Part shown: piece by piece, positions 46,223-57,464 of the stretch | Numbering within the stretch: position 1 is the first letter of the stretch | Layout of the letters: each line of letters begins with the position of its first letter | Source of the DNA: Rotaria socialis | Lineage: Eukaryota; Rotifera; Eurotatoria; Philodinida; Philodinidae | Length of the DNA stretch: 64,000 bases | Assembly (NCBI GenBank): GCA_905331475.1 | Contig: CAJNYU010000406.1 | Location: forward strand, 1,101-65,100 | Reading direction: 5' to 3' | Program-made: the position numbers and the translations under genes | Notes under the pieces: model-generated | What the model was told of the DNA's origin: nothing | Database searches by the model: none | What the model saw: the letters and a program-made list of their open reading frames with translations, nothing else

Positions 46223-46447
46223 ATGGAATTTCTAGTTACGCATCAATTGTTAGATGCTTTCGACTCACGCTCATCACATGGGACTTCTGCTTTGATAACG
46301 ATCGGCAATGGTGTTACGTATTGTATCACTCAAAAACGGCTAGATGAATTGCTAAAAGACGTCGAGCAACTCAATATCTACGAAAACGACCTTGGTCCCC
46401 TGTATGAACAAATTGAGAACGCTGAAGACTGGATGGATGGCAAATAG
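46223..46447 (+). CDS. Short coding stretch, unknown protein
   Basis: Seventy-four codons from ATG 46223 to TAG encode a soluble, acidic, well-formed sequence (FLVTHQLLDAFDSRSSHGTS, then LITIGNGVTYCITQKRLDEL and a helical DVEQLNIYENDLGPLYEQIE). Composition is unlike the noise frames around it. An AG at 46205 could be a 3' splice site, so it may be a last exon. No family recognised. Confidence 0.4.
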   Translation: MEFLVTHQLLDAFDSRSSHGTSALITIGNGVTYCITQKRLDELLKDVEQLNIYENDLGPLYEQIENAEDWMDGK

Positions 46448-46709
46448 TAGAAATGCGTAATTTAGAAGCGCACCGACTATCTTCTATGCCTCAGCATATA
46501 ATAGGATCCCCTGACCTATACTCGTATGTATTCACGCCTAGGTTATATGTAGTCAGAAACTATCAATTATCACAAAACATGAAAAAAAACTTATAATGGT
46601 TCACCTATTATGAATACATGATTCAATGATTTATTTATTATAACAAACAAACAATAAACACTGGCATCTTTTATGCAAAAAATTAAATTATTTTTCTTAC
46701 CTTGTTAGT

Positions 46710-47474
46710 CTCTTCGAGACTACAGAGGTAGTATACGTGATTTCTGCTGACATAACGCAGCTCACCAGCGATTATGATGTTCTTATAGTACCTGGTGGAA
46801 TCGCAGCACTCTATCAGAAGCTTTTGGAGCTTTGTGCTGGTGCATATCTTGCTTCAACGAATAATGTCACTGACACAAAGAATATCGGTACTGGTCTACT
46901 TCCAGTTCGATACTCTCTTTATGAACGTAGTGCGAACATTCCAACAAATATAGCACTGAATGATGCTAAAAGAAATGTAATTTATACGACAACCTATCAT
47001 AATGGCGCTGTCTACAAGTTTGATCAGCTGTCAACTAACGTGACAACATTATCAACAATTACTGATGCTTTTGATTTACCTCACTTTATCTGGCTTTTTA
47101 TGACGTGGTTTTATTTTACAAAAATCAAGCAAAATGAAATAAAATATCTATACGTATCTGAACTACGTATAGTATATAATTTTTCGGGGTGGGAATACTA
47201 TACTGTTCTCGTACTTACAAGAGAAAAACCCCTAATGGATTATCTATATAAATATTGGGTGAAAATGATAAAACATCTACGCCCAACTTCTGAGGCCCTT
47301 GATTACCAACAATCGTGGGAAGCATATGTTATTGCGACATCTACAAATCGAATATACTATAAATCTATGGGATTTAGAAAAAACAGTATTTTTCCTAATC
47401 GTTTGGTAGCAATTACTTTCTTCTGTATACATGAAAAACAATATGAATTTTTAAAAGATCCTCCTCAGTGTTAG
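46710..47474 (+). pseudogene. Glutamine-amidotransferase-like (BPL_N / DJ-1-PfpI fold) gene with internal loss
   Basis: After a good 3' splice site (CCTTGTTAG, ending 46709) the frame reads EVVYVISADITQLTSDYDVL, IVPGG, and then ELCAGAYLAS, the nucleophile elbow around the catalytic Cys of class-I glutamine-amidotransferase-like folds (typical GVCAGAYLA). Only about 11 residues separate PGG from CAG, where family members usually have around 30, so an internal segment seems deleted. Further down YTTTYHNGAVYKF fits the HNG/G strand of BPL_N-like proteins. The last 110 residues (from about LPHFIWLFMTWFY) look unlike the family and may be read-through. No upstream exon or start is identified. Likely a decayed gene, though a divergent functional one cannot be excluded. 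Confidence 0.45.
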
Positions 47475-48151
47475 AAAGATTCGTATATAAGTATTTACAC
47501 CCTCCATAATATAGTATCCAAATCGTAATCGTAATCGTAATTGAAATTGTGATAATTAGTTATACTTGATCTTGATTCTTACTAACTATCCCCACACATC
47601 TATACTTGGCATATGCATTCCTTTTTTTCTTTTTCTTTATCATTCTTTAGTATCTTGATAAGCAAGAGAAAAGAGAAAATCGCTGTTTGTCTTTATTTAT
47701 ATTCTCTTAACTGTGCCAGTGTCTGCTAACCTTTTGCGGAACAATAAACTTTCATATTAAAAAAAAGTACTGATGCTGACAGCTTAAACAAAAAGTTCCA
47801 TGACTTTCTTGTCAATAAAGTCAGCATCATTACTGGTACTTTTTTTTTAAAGAAAACGTTGTCTTGTGCGAACCACATATTGAAGTCAACATGGAATCCT
47901 GTATGTTTTCTCTAATCATGGAGCTTATTCATCAGGCAAAAGCAACAAAAGGATAACTAACATATAATGCTGGATGATATTACTTACTGATAGTATGGAA
48001 ATCTCTTTTTAGATTATTAAAACATTATTTATAAGGCTATCTTAATGTTATACTTTTTAGATATGCATACGTGCACTCAACCGCATTTCCACCTAACAAA
48101 AATTTTACATGCAGCTTTATTATTTAAATTGTTAGTGAGTCTCAATTTTTT
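47475..48151. other. Gene-free stretch with small hairpin element
   Basis: Contains an (ATCGTA)n microsatellite near 47520 and the hairpin at 47757-47850. No gene supported. Confidence 0.4.
47757..47850. mobile_element. 94-bp inverted-repeat element
   Basis: TTAAAAAAAAGTACTGATGC at 47757 pairs with GCATCATTACTGGTACTTTT-type sequence ending at 47850. Arms are about 24-30 bp with a small insertion. The ends TTAAAA and TTTTAA suggest a TTAA or TA target, unproven. Confidence 0.6.
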
Positions 48152-49552
48152 CTATTGGTCATATTCTTCACATTCTTCTAATTCAATTTCAGTTGCATTT
48201 TCAACATTCTCAGTGTATGAATATTGAACTTGTTCCATTTTTTTCACTTTGAATACAGAATATGGCATAATTAATATTTCAGCTTCATTTGCATATTGAG
48301 ACATATCTTCAATATATAACGCAGTACGTCGATGCTTAATCTGGTATTTACATATTACCCATGTTTTAATTATTGTTCCATCGGCTTTACATCGTGGGTT
48401 GTCATCCGTTTCAGATTGTGCTGCTGTTACTTGTCTACATGACAATAATTCAACAACTTTTCGATCAATCGATGAAGATAGGAATGACTTAGTCATTAAT
48501 AAAGTATCAACTTGATATTTTTGTATATCATCTTTATTTATTTGCATGACTCGATAAGCAGTACCAATAAACGCGTATTCCTCCAAGCTATCATGATGTG
48601 AAATAAGTGCTATAATATATCTTCGTTCGCTTTGATATTGAGTAGCACCAGCTGCTATTTCCGTATTCAAAATGCTATAGAAAGCTGTTTCAGCTGTGTA
48701 AGCTGTTATTATCCATTTTGCATTTTGCTCTTCAGTTGCCTTTCGAAAAAAACGTCTGATAGCCTTAATACTACTGATATTGGCTAGTCCTTTGTTAACA
48801 TAGTTGTTTTCAATGTTTTCAAACATTTTATTGATGCGATTCCCCTTCAAAGCGTTATCGTACAATGATTTAATAAAATTTCGTTCTTCTGCCGCTTTTC
48901 CCATAACATCTTCATCAACCAGCTCCCATTCAATAGCACCAGTACACGATGCAAGTCGATTACTATTCGGTATGCGAAGAAAAAGTTCTTTGATATCATC
49001 ATTTTTCGCTTCATCGTATGGTATACATCGATACTTATTCAGTATCGCCCTGTTAGCTCCTGCTTTCAGCAACAACTCTACAATTCTACTATGACCATGA
49101 TAAGATGCACTATGCAATGCAGTGCTACTATTCGGTTCTATTCGATCTACTTCGTCAAGTGTCATGCCTTGAAGTAACTTTTTAGCTTCCTCAAAGTTGT
49201 TTTGACGACATGCCAAGTAAAAATCGCTAAATACATTCGATGGACTACCTGCTTCTGTTGTTGTCACTGATGCTGATACTTGCTTAGAATCTTGTAAAGC
49301 ATTGTTAGTTGGCATTAATTTATTCGCAGAAATAGGCTCCGAATCATCCGATGGAAGAATCGTTTGTGCCGTTGTTGTTGTTGTTATCGCTGGCGCTGAT
49401 ACTTGGTTAGCATCTTGTAAAGTATCTTTAATTGACGCGAATCGTTCTACAGGAATGCGCTCCGGATGATCCGGTTGCGATCGCGAATAAGTTTGTTTCG
49501 CCTTCCGACGGCCAAACACATATGCAAACAATAATTTTAATGAGTTCCCCAT
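48152..49552 (-). CDS. Ankyrin-repeat / mono-ADP-ribosyltransferase fusion protein
   Basis: One uninterrupted frame of 466 residues from ATG 49552. MGNSLK is a candidate N-myristoylation start. A Thr/Ser-rich linker with two related units (SIKDTLQDANQVSA and NNALQDSKQVSA) precedes about three ankyrin repeats (FYLACRQNNFEEAKKLLQGM, then SSTALHSASYHGHSRIVELL, KAGANRAILNK). The C-terminal 270 residues are an arginine-specific ART (R-S-E) domain: YRVMQI supplies the Arg, SFLSSS the S-T/S-S motif, and ANEAEILIMPYSVFKV the E-x-E (Glu423, Glu425), with the conserved I-L-I-x-P-Y-S-x-F-K-V strand. Such ARTs transfer ADP-ribose from NAD+ to Arg; all key residues are present. Membrane-tethered intracellular signalling is a fair inference. 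Intronless. Confidence 0.9.
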   Translation of the reverse strand: MGNSLKLLFAYVFGRRKAKQTYSRSQPDHPERIPVERFASIKDTLQDANQVSAPAITTTTTAQTILPSDDSEPISANKLMPTNNALQDSKQVSASVTTTEAGSPSNVFSDFYLACRQNNFEEAKKLLQGMTLDEVDRIEPNSSTALHSASYHGHSRIVELLLKAGANRAILNKYRCIPYDEAKNDDIKELFLRIPNSNRLASCTGAIEWELVDEDVMGKAAEERNFIKSLYDNALKGNRINKMFENIENNYVNKGLANISSIKAIRRFFRKATEEQNAKWIITAYTAETAFYSILNTEIAAGATQYQSERRYIIALISHHDSLEEYAFIGTAYRVMQINKDDIQKYQVDTLLMTKSFLSSSIDRKVVELLSCRQVTAAQSETDDNPRCKADGTIIKTWVICKYQIKHRRTALYIEDMSQYANEAEILIMPYSVFKVKKMEQVQYSYTENVENATEIELEECEEYDQ

Positions 49553-51547
49553 GTCCAGACAACTAACTGGTTAATATCCAAGAGTATCAATTAACAAAAA
49601 ATGAATAATTGATTCTAATAGAGAAATTTTTGTACAGAGGTATTTTTTAGAAGACGGCGTTCGGAAGAAAGCTTCTATATTCGTAATTCTGCGCCACGTA
49701 TCATAAACATGTGACTAAAAAGTCAACTAAGATAAAAGCAAAGAAAAAGAACACAGTTTCTGTGAGGTTTCACTGATAAACGTTAATAATGAATATATTA
49801 CAGCCATTGCATGTTGTTAAAATGAAAAAGAATTTATTTTTCTCGAGATGTAAGCATCATTATAACAGTAGTGCCTATTTCAAAAAAGAAGATGGTTGAA
49901 TTTTTCGTTACGAAAATGAAAGTTTTGATCGATAACTCTTCTGCTCGACTTCATATCAAGAGAAAAGAAATATTCTTGTGCTTTAGGTGGTTGAGCCATA
50001 TTGTACTACTGCCAATGCTCTAATAAAAAGCTCAGTGCACAAGTAGCACTCATTGAGAGTCAATTTGCTTCATCATCAAATTGACGGAACGACCTAAAAA
50101 CGGAAACTATCATGATTTCACCTCTTTCTCTGTAACACTGTAACTATATTGTAAGTATGGCCCAAAATCTCGCATACAAGGTCTAAAGAACCAAAGGTGT
50201 CCTCCAAGTAAGTCAAACTCGGCACAAATGGTTACAGGCATAGATGAATTTTCGTTTGTCGACCCCATCTACGGCGAACATGAGTGAATTCCGGTATATT
50301 GACTCTAACTTTTGAATCTAAGGAATTAGAGTGCACCTGAATTGCATAACGTTGTGATAGACTTAATCATGACAGTTCGTAAAGAGCCTCAAGTTGAATA
50401 TGCGGGCTAGTCTAATTATACTTACTATGTGAATGGAATATGTTGGGGAGCTAAAATAAGGCTTGTGGGTAGATATCATTGAATACCTATCCTAGACAAA
50501 AAAAAACATCAGTACTCAAATCAGCTTTCATTTATCGTATGACCGTACAGAAAATAACGATTTTGGTTAACTGATTATTCCTCGAGAAACAAATCAAATA
50601 AAAATTTGACTTGTGTCCCTTTACAGTGCAAATATTGTACTACACAATTATGCTCGAACTGGACCTGGACTTTGTAGAATACTCAGAAGAATTGCTTTTT
50701 GAAAATACTAAAAATGATGAGCCCTATTTCATATAAAATATACTCAAGTTCAATCAGAAATTCATTGAAAAGCTGCGATACCTGAAATAAATTCTATTCA
50801 GTAAAAGTCAGCACATGAAGTTCTATCGATCTGCATAAAACAGTCTTTCGAAAGGGACAAAAAACAATTTTGTTTCGAAATTTCTGTAGAAAGATGCGGA
50901 AATTATTGAAAAACCTTTTTCTCTCCTTTTCGAAGTACTTCTTTAACTCATCTAGTGGATAATTCTGCTCTACATTATACGACTAGAAAACTCTCTTCAT
51001 ATATTCGCATTTGTTTATTTTTGTTGAGAGTAACGATTCACTCACTTAGCAGACATAAAGTAGATAACCCACTGATAAAAACGCGGTTTCGATCAACACT
51101 ACTTTTTTCGTGTAAACTTTCTGATCCAAAGACACCCTTTAGAGAGCTGAAATTTTCATCAGGATTATTAACGCATAAGATTGTCTTGTGATCTTGTTTT
51201 CAGTTTTTAATTTAGATTCGTTTTTGCAATGTGTATGTGTGTAAAAAGGATGTGTGTGGATTATGCTGTCGTGAATGAAAATATGTACACCCACACCCTG
51301 ATCTTATGGCAATGTCTAACGTACACTATTCGCTGAATCAAATAGGACAATATTGGTCGTTGTTTCGGAATTAATCGATTACATTTTGCATCTGATTATA
51401 TAACAGAACAACTTCAAATGCTGCCTTAGTCGCTAGTATAATTATTCTGCATTTATGGTAATAAGTTGATCGTCGACCATCTATTTTCTGAATAAAGTAA
51501 AATAAATAATGGTAATATAATTTTTAGTTGGGAATCTGAAGCTCGAT
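49553..51547. other. Gene-free stretch
   Basis: About 2 kb without supported genes. A TACACCCACACCCTGA telomere-like motif lies at 51287-51302. Confidence 0.45.
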
Positions 51548-51650
51548 CAAGGGGGAAACAGTGGATTTTAAGTAAAACGGTACTTTAAAGTACACTTCTT
51601 GAATTAGTGCAAAATAACTTCGATTTCAAAAGTCTACTGTTTCCCTCTTC
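51548..51650. mobile_element. 103-bp hAT-like MITE
   Basis: Left end CAAGGGGGAAACAGTGGA and right end TCTACTGTTTCCCTCTTC are inverted repeats. Flanks AGCTCGAT and AACTCGAT form an 8-bp duplication with one mismatch. The core has a GTACTTTAAAGTAC palindrome. The outer CAAGGGGGAAA is shared with the larger element at 52246. Confidence 0.75.
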
Positions 51651-52245
51651 AACTCGATACTCAGATTCATGCAATGCATATAGCACAGAGTTGATCACCA
51701 TTTTTACTTTCATCATTTCGATTATGTAGGATTTTCTCTCCGACATCATTAGTCCTTAGTTGACCTCAGGGAAGATGACGGACAAGTATTATATTGTGTT
51801 TCCTAAGTTTTACATGGCGATTTTATGGAATCCATCGTCTGGATCAGCTCATTGAATTTTCATTCAGTCACCACTACTTTCAAAGCTAGTCGAAAATTCG
51901 AGCTTATATTCCGTATTTTTATGCTGAACACATTACACACTGATATATCTGGTCCACATAGCCTAATTTTTTTTGAAAAGTATATTCATCCGTTGGAAGA
52001 GGTCATTCTCAGTGTTCGGTAACCTGGAAGCAGAGAATTACGCCCTGTCCGTAAAAAAAACATCAAACAAGACACCTTATTTGATGTAAAGCTAGTAGGC
52101 ATTCAATTGTTTTGCACTGTACATGATAAAAATGTTCTCTTCTCACATTGCACAGTGATTCATTCCGTATTTATTGGTTATCTCGAGAATTCACAATTTG
52201 TCTAAAAATCAATTTACCCAACGATAGCGAAAAACGAAGTACAAC
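51651..52245. other. Gene-free stretch between two hAT-like elements
   Basis: A 65-codon frame at 51825 has no support. Nothing else seen. Confidence 0.4.
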
Positions 52246-53052
52246 CAAGGGGGAAATAGCGGACTCCAATCCAGTGGAGTCCAGTGGAGTCCAATGGAGT
52301 CCAATGGAGCCCAGTGAAGTCGTTTGAAACTCTGTAGAGCACTTCAAGTATATTATAGATATATAATACACTTGTATATTGATTTTGCTTCTCATCACCT
52401 GTTATATAGAATTAAACAGATACTAGCTCCAATNCAACAGTATCAGTCGCAACGACATCAAATTTGATATTGCTTAATTCTTCGTCTACCTCCATACCAA
52501 CGGCTGATCATGAAAGTCTTGAACAACCATCGCCATTATTAAAAAATAAACGTGGAGCAAAACGAAAGCTCCAATCAGCAGAATCATGCTATAATAAAAA
52601 AGAAGCAGTAAAAAGAACGAGAAGACAATAATTTTTATCTTAGGAACATTTTCCTGTTTATACTTCTCGTTTTACTTCTTTTATCGTATATCATACAGTG
52701 GTCTTTTTTATAAAGCTGAAACATTTTTAACTTTACAATTTTCTTATCATGTTTTTTTTAAATTTGTCATTCGCTAATTATACTCATATTTATATTTTTT
52801 CAGATTTTTACACTTTATCGGACGTTATTAACTATTTACAAAAGATTGTGATGGTAAAAAAAAGAAATTTTTAATCGACAGTTATTACATAATCTGTTCT
52901 TTATTTCCGATGGTTTAAGGTGAGAAGTAGCAGATTTTATCATAGTATGGATTGCTGAACTCCAGAGAAGACTGGAGTCCATTTGAAGTCCATTGGAGTC
53001 CAATGGAGTCCAATGGAGTCCTGGAGTCCTGGAGTCCGCTATTTCCCCCTTG
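52246..53052. mobile_element. Non-autonomous hAT-like element with perfect ends and 8-bp duplication
   Basis: Both ends carry the same 23-bp terminal repeat beginning CAAGGGGGAAATAGCGGACT, exact in inverse orientation. AGTACAAC flanks each side (52238-52245 and 53053-53060). Arrays of TGGAGTCCA-type subterminal repeats follow each end, as expected for transposase-binding sites. A possible coding remnant (52435-52631, ending in TAA) gives a Lys/Arg-rich tail KRGAKRKLQS. The single ambiguous base of the window is at 52434. Perfect ends suggest recent insertion. Confidence 0.85.
52435..52631 (+). pseudogene. Basic C-terminal coding remnant inside hAT-like element
   Basis: An open plus-strand frame ends at TAA 52629-52631 and reads as a Ser/Thr-rich then basic tail (LLKNKRGAKRKLQSAESCYN). 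It resembles the nuclear-signal tail of a transposase or captured gene. No catalytic region remains. Confidence 0.35.
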
Positions 53053-53761
53053 AGTACAACAGTGCTAGTCGCTATTTTTCTCCTATGTAAAACCTTTTAC
53101 ATCGATATCTTACTGAATTGGTTGTCTTAAATCATATTAATTCAAATATTTTTCACAGTATTAATGATTAAAAGTTGATGTGTCTTTTAGTAATTGATAA
53201 AAATCACATTTCCAGGTATATAAATGTCTTGCTTTTTCAATAGATGCAGCGGTCGCTCTACGTGATCTATGGCATTTTATCATTCTATGTACGCTATTCA
53301 TTTTTATCTACACCGTCTACGGCAATCTTTCAATTCACGGAAGAAGCTCGAGCTGCAATTTGTCCATTTGTTGGTACTGAAGGAATGAGATGCTTTGATG
53401 GTAGTTCTATAAAGCCTTCTGGCAGGATGCATGGTTCTGACTATGCTAAGCTACCACGCGGCGTTGGTATCTGTGTGGATCGAAGTACTGGTCGACTCAT
53501 GGCTCTGGCTGTTCAATTAACATATCCACCTGAAGGTACTCGTGTGTGGACTGATGGCCATACCGGGGCTATGTTTGATATATTCAACGAAGCAATAATT
53601 GGACCAGCTAATAGAGTGGTAGCTGCTTACGATACAGCGCGTGTGCATATCTTTCGAAATGCCTCACAACTAAATACAGCATGGCGACAAACATTTGCTG
53701 ATAACAGAGTTCGTGGCGGAGAATTGGCCCGTCCACCTGACTTGATGGAATATTTCGACAG

Positions 53762-55421
53762 GTAAGTGTTTTTTCTACTGCAATCAACTCAGTATGCTTA
53801 TTTTATTGAAATCTTCTTTATAAATTTGACTATGAAACGATGGGTACTAATTTTGCTTATTAGTAATTAATATAATTTATTCCACTATTGTCCAGCAAAC
53901 AAAAATTTCATCTATGGTCCCAGGCTTACTACAGATGATACGCACCATTTTTAAATTAAACTAAGAACCGCAGCTGAACTCAAGAGGGATTAGAGTATCT
54001 GAATCCGTGAGCAAACGACTTTTGTTTCAACAATGTAGGGCTTAAGCATCCTGACCATTTCGTATACTACGTTTCATCCCATCACACTCAAGTAAAAACA
54101 TTTGGCCCAATGATTTATTCCCTAATACAAACTTTCGGATCAAATTGCTAATTTTTTAGTTTAAAGACGCTTAGGACGAAGTAGAGAACATATCGATCTT
54201 GTCAAACTAGAAAAGCTATATGAAAAATCAATGGGACTCAGGAAAATGAAATTACATGAATACTACAATTCCGTAACGTTCGGCATTTTTATTTTATAAC
54301 TAGAAATACATGAGTATGATTGTTTTTATCAAGTAGATCACGATGAAATACATTTATTCGGAAGCTGTTTCGAAAAACGTAAGCATTGAAAACATGCCTA
54401 GGAAATTAACTTACCATTAGATAAACAACAACGAGTTTGATCAAGACTTGTAGTTAGCCTTTGCTTTATTTTATATATCACGTACGCTCAGCAGCATAGT
54501 ATTTTCTCAAATGGATACACATTAACAATATGTTATAATCTCCATGATGAACTACTTTTAATCCTATATAGTTAGGTCACATCAAAGTATCGATACTGTT
54601 CTCAAATTAATTTAGGGAAAGCTCGACGAAAATTCTATCACTCATGTAATTATGTATATTGTTATATGATAAAGTTTTAGCAACACTAACAACATTTTTA
54701 TACACACATGAACAGGTTTTTAATTGGACATAACATTTTCACTTCGATATTCAAATGTACATCACCTTCATACTTAACCTGAAAATCTGTATCATGATGT
54801 GATTTCTGCTTTCGACTTTAATTCTTTACGTTTCAGTACGTTCAAGAAATGGTTGGCATCATCTCTTGAAGATGTCGAAAAACTCAAAGATACACTAGTA
54901 CGCAACAAGCTTGTAACCAAAGCCTTTGTTTTAGTTAAGACATTCTGCACCTGACATTTGATGTAATGTAAATGTTAACTGGTTCAAGTCGTTTCATCAT
55001 TGAGAATCAATTTTAATGATCCTACCCCAAAAAAATGAATTGATTGTACGCATATTACCATCCTTTTCCTAAATAAGTTCAATACTCATTATTAATCGTT
55101 CTTCATACAAGAGATCCCAATAAAACTGTATGAATAAAATCAGCGAAATAATTTGGAACCAAACTTATGAATCTCAAAATGAAGCACATAAGATCAACAA
55201 GGCGGTAATCTTATTATGTTCCCTTCATGGAATCCTAATTTCGCCTTTCATATATTTTTACAAAATCAGTATATCTTAATTCGAGATAAATTAGATTGTA
55301 TATGGCACAAGAACAAAATGTAGATGCAACATTTTTTGGTTTTCACTATCAATTGTTGCTTTTAAGCGAACAAAAAATATTTTTAAGAACATACTGCACT
55401 GCATATTTTATTTCTATTTAG
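53762..55421 (+). other. Long intron 1 of the MACPF gene
   Basis: GTAAGT donor after 53761 and a TTCTATTTAG acceptor at 55421. It contains a short coding-like stretch (54837-54954, TFKKWLASSLEDVEKLKDTL, ending TGA) behind its own TTTCAG acceptor. That stretch cannot be spliced in phase to exon 2 and may be a decayed or alternative exon. Confidence 0.5.
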
Positions 55422-56005
55422 CTATTTCGCCCATGGTCACGCACTGGCGCTTTCTCAACGTGTGATTGGTCTGTATACACTGACCATAAATGCTTCAACT
55501 ATTCAACTTAATCCATTTGCGCGTCATGCACTTTCTCAGTTAACAACAACGTTCGATCCCGACCTCTATGAAGATTTTGTCGAGGCTTGGGGAACATATA
55601 TCATTACTAGATCCCTTGTTGGTGGCATGATCGAAGAACGAGCTCAAGCACCACGATGTCTCAACGCCGGTGACGATGGTGTCGTCGCTCAGTGCATACC
55701 GTTCTCGGACCGGATTCCAGTAAGTTCCAGCTGCGCCTACTATGCTGACCGAACACGAATGATCTCGAAACGTCATCTTGGCGGCAATATTCAAGTCGAA
55801 AACGATAACGACTGGAGAAGAACATTGGCTGTTGGGCCAGCTCTCCTGCAGATTCTTGAGATGGTTCCTTAGTATGACTTTGTTACCGATAATTCAGTGA
55901 AACAAAATTTACGCACAATCATTCGGTATCGACAGAGAAACATCGACTTAGTTCAAACAGAAGCTGTTCGTCAAGTCAATGCTCGCTTATCTCCATGTAT
56001 TTCAG

Positions 56006-57464
56006 GTAAATGTGTAAATGCCAGACAGTACGGGAGAGAGACTGCTTCTATTTTAGTGGTATTTTCATTATTCCTCGCTATCAACGAATAAATGACTATT
56101 TTCAGTCAGCTTTTACTAAAGAATTTCAGTTGTTCCATGTTCAGACCTTGTTCCCATCTCTGATTTGAGGAGTCAAAGCAATCATTTAGTTTTTGGATAA
56201 TTCTTCAAGTAACTTAAGTCTTATTTTGAGCACATCCTTTGTTTAGGATACAAATGCATAGATGATTTGCTAATTTTCTTATATGCACCAATTTAGCATA
56301 GCCAATATAGGATAGGGCTGGCTATTCGAGCCACCGGCATTATGATAAAAAGTGAATGACTTCTGGCACTCCCTTCATTGCACATATCCTAGTATTGATG
56401 TAGTGTGAGTTTCTTTCTTCAACCAAACAGACAAACCTTAGCGTGGCCGAATTTAATATAAATAGTGATCCTTTGTAGAATCTTCAATATTTGCTAGATA
56501 CTAATAAACTTGCCGTCGCTTTGCTAACTCGAATCTTGCTACAACAGTTTCTTCGGAGTTTCCAAGAATGAAAAATTATCTCCCATGGAGATTGTCCAGC
56601 TTTTTACACAAACTAGGGTTCAAACAAGTTGAGTGCTATGACATATTCGACACTGATTGTAAAGGACACTGTACATTACACGTTGGACTATTCTGATAAT
56701 GTGAGACCTCCTAAATCCGAGACTGACTGAAAAACCTCTTTTGCGTAGAAGTAGAGTAGACCAGTAGGCGTTAAAACGTGCAAAGAAATCGATATTAAAT
56801 TTTTCACTATATTTCTGCTACTGTCAATTAACTTTTCACTAGAGGCATAGATTTGTTTATTAAATCAAAAATTCGGGTACCCAAGAGCCTCGATTAAACT
56901 TTCGCGCAGTAATTCGAACTATATTGATTGCATTCTCTCCGATACAGGGACATTTCCAAATAATGATACTTGTCCCAAAAAATATGAAACAGCTCCAATG
57001 TTCTGAGAAAGCGTATGTCTTGGATAGACTTCCGCTAAAAATTCTCATTTTTCACAAGCAATCTCATTGAAGCATCACGCTCGATAAAGTTCAAGTCAAA
57101 ACTGGAAAGTATTATTTTTATTGGTACCGGTGGTTCTGTAGGGACACTCACTAGATATGTGATGTGTCATCAATTCAAACTTAGTATATTAAGCCATTCT
57201 GAATTGACTAACAATTGTCAGGGTGCTGATATGAATGAAGGTGTACTGTGTAAGTTAGAATGGATCTTTGCTTTATTATCACACTTAGTCGAACCCATAC
57301 TCATATCAAAATGCCCAATCGATAGTCACAGCCTTACTTTCACGTTTTCTCTGTAATAGGTATCCATATTTTTTAGGGAAAGTTTCGCGTCATATTCACG
57401 CTAAAATTTCCTAATTTAATGTATAAATAAATATTTTATTCTGTATCAATGAATCATCTCGTAG
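56006..57464 (+). other. Long intron 2 of the MACPF gene
   Basis: GTAAATG donor and a CATCTCGTAG acceptor. No coding sequence or clear element found inside. Confidence 0.5.

Noticed and set aside
57159-57356. 65-codon frame in MACPF intron 2
   Set aside because: Not needed for phase: exons on both sides join directly. No lectin or MACPF similarity.
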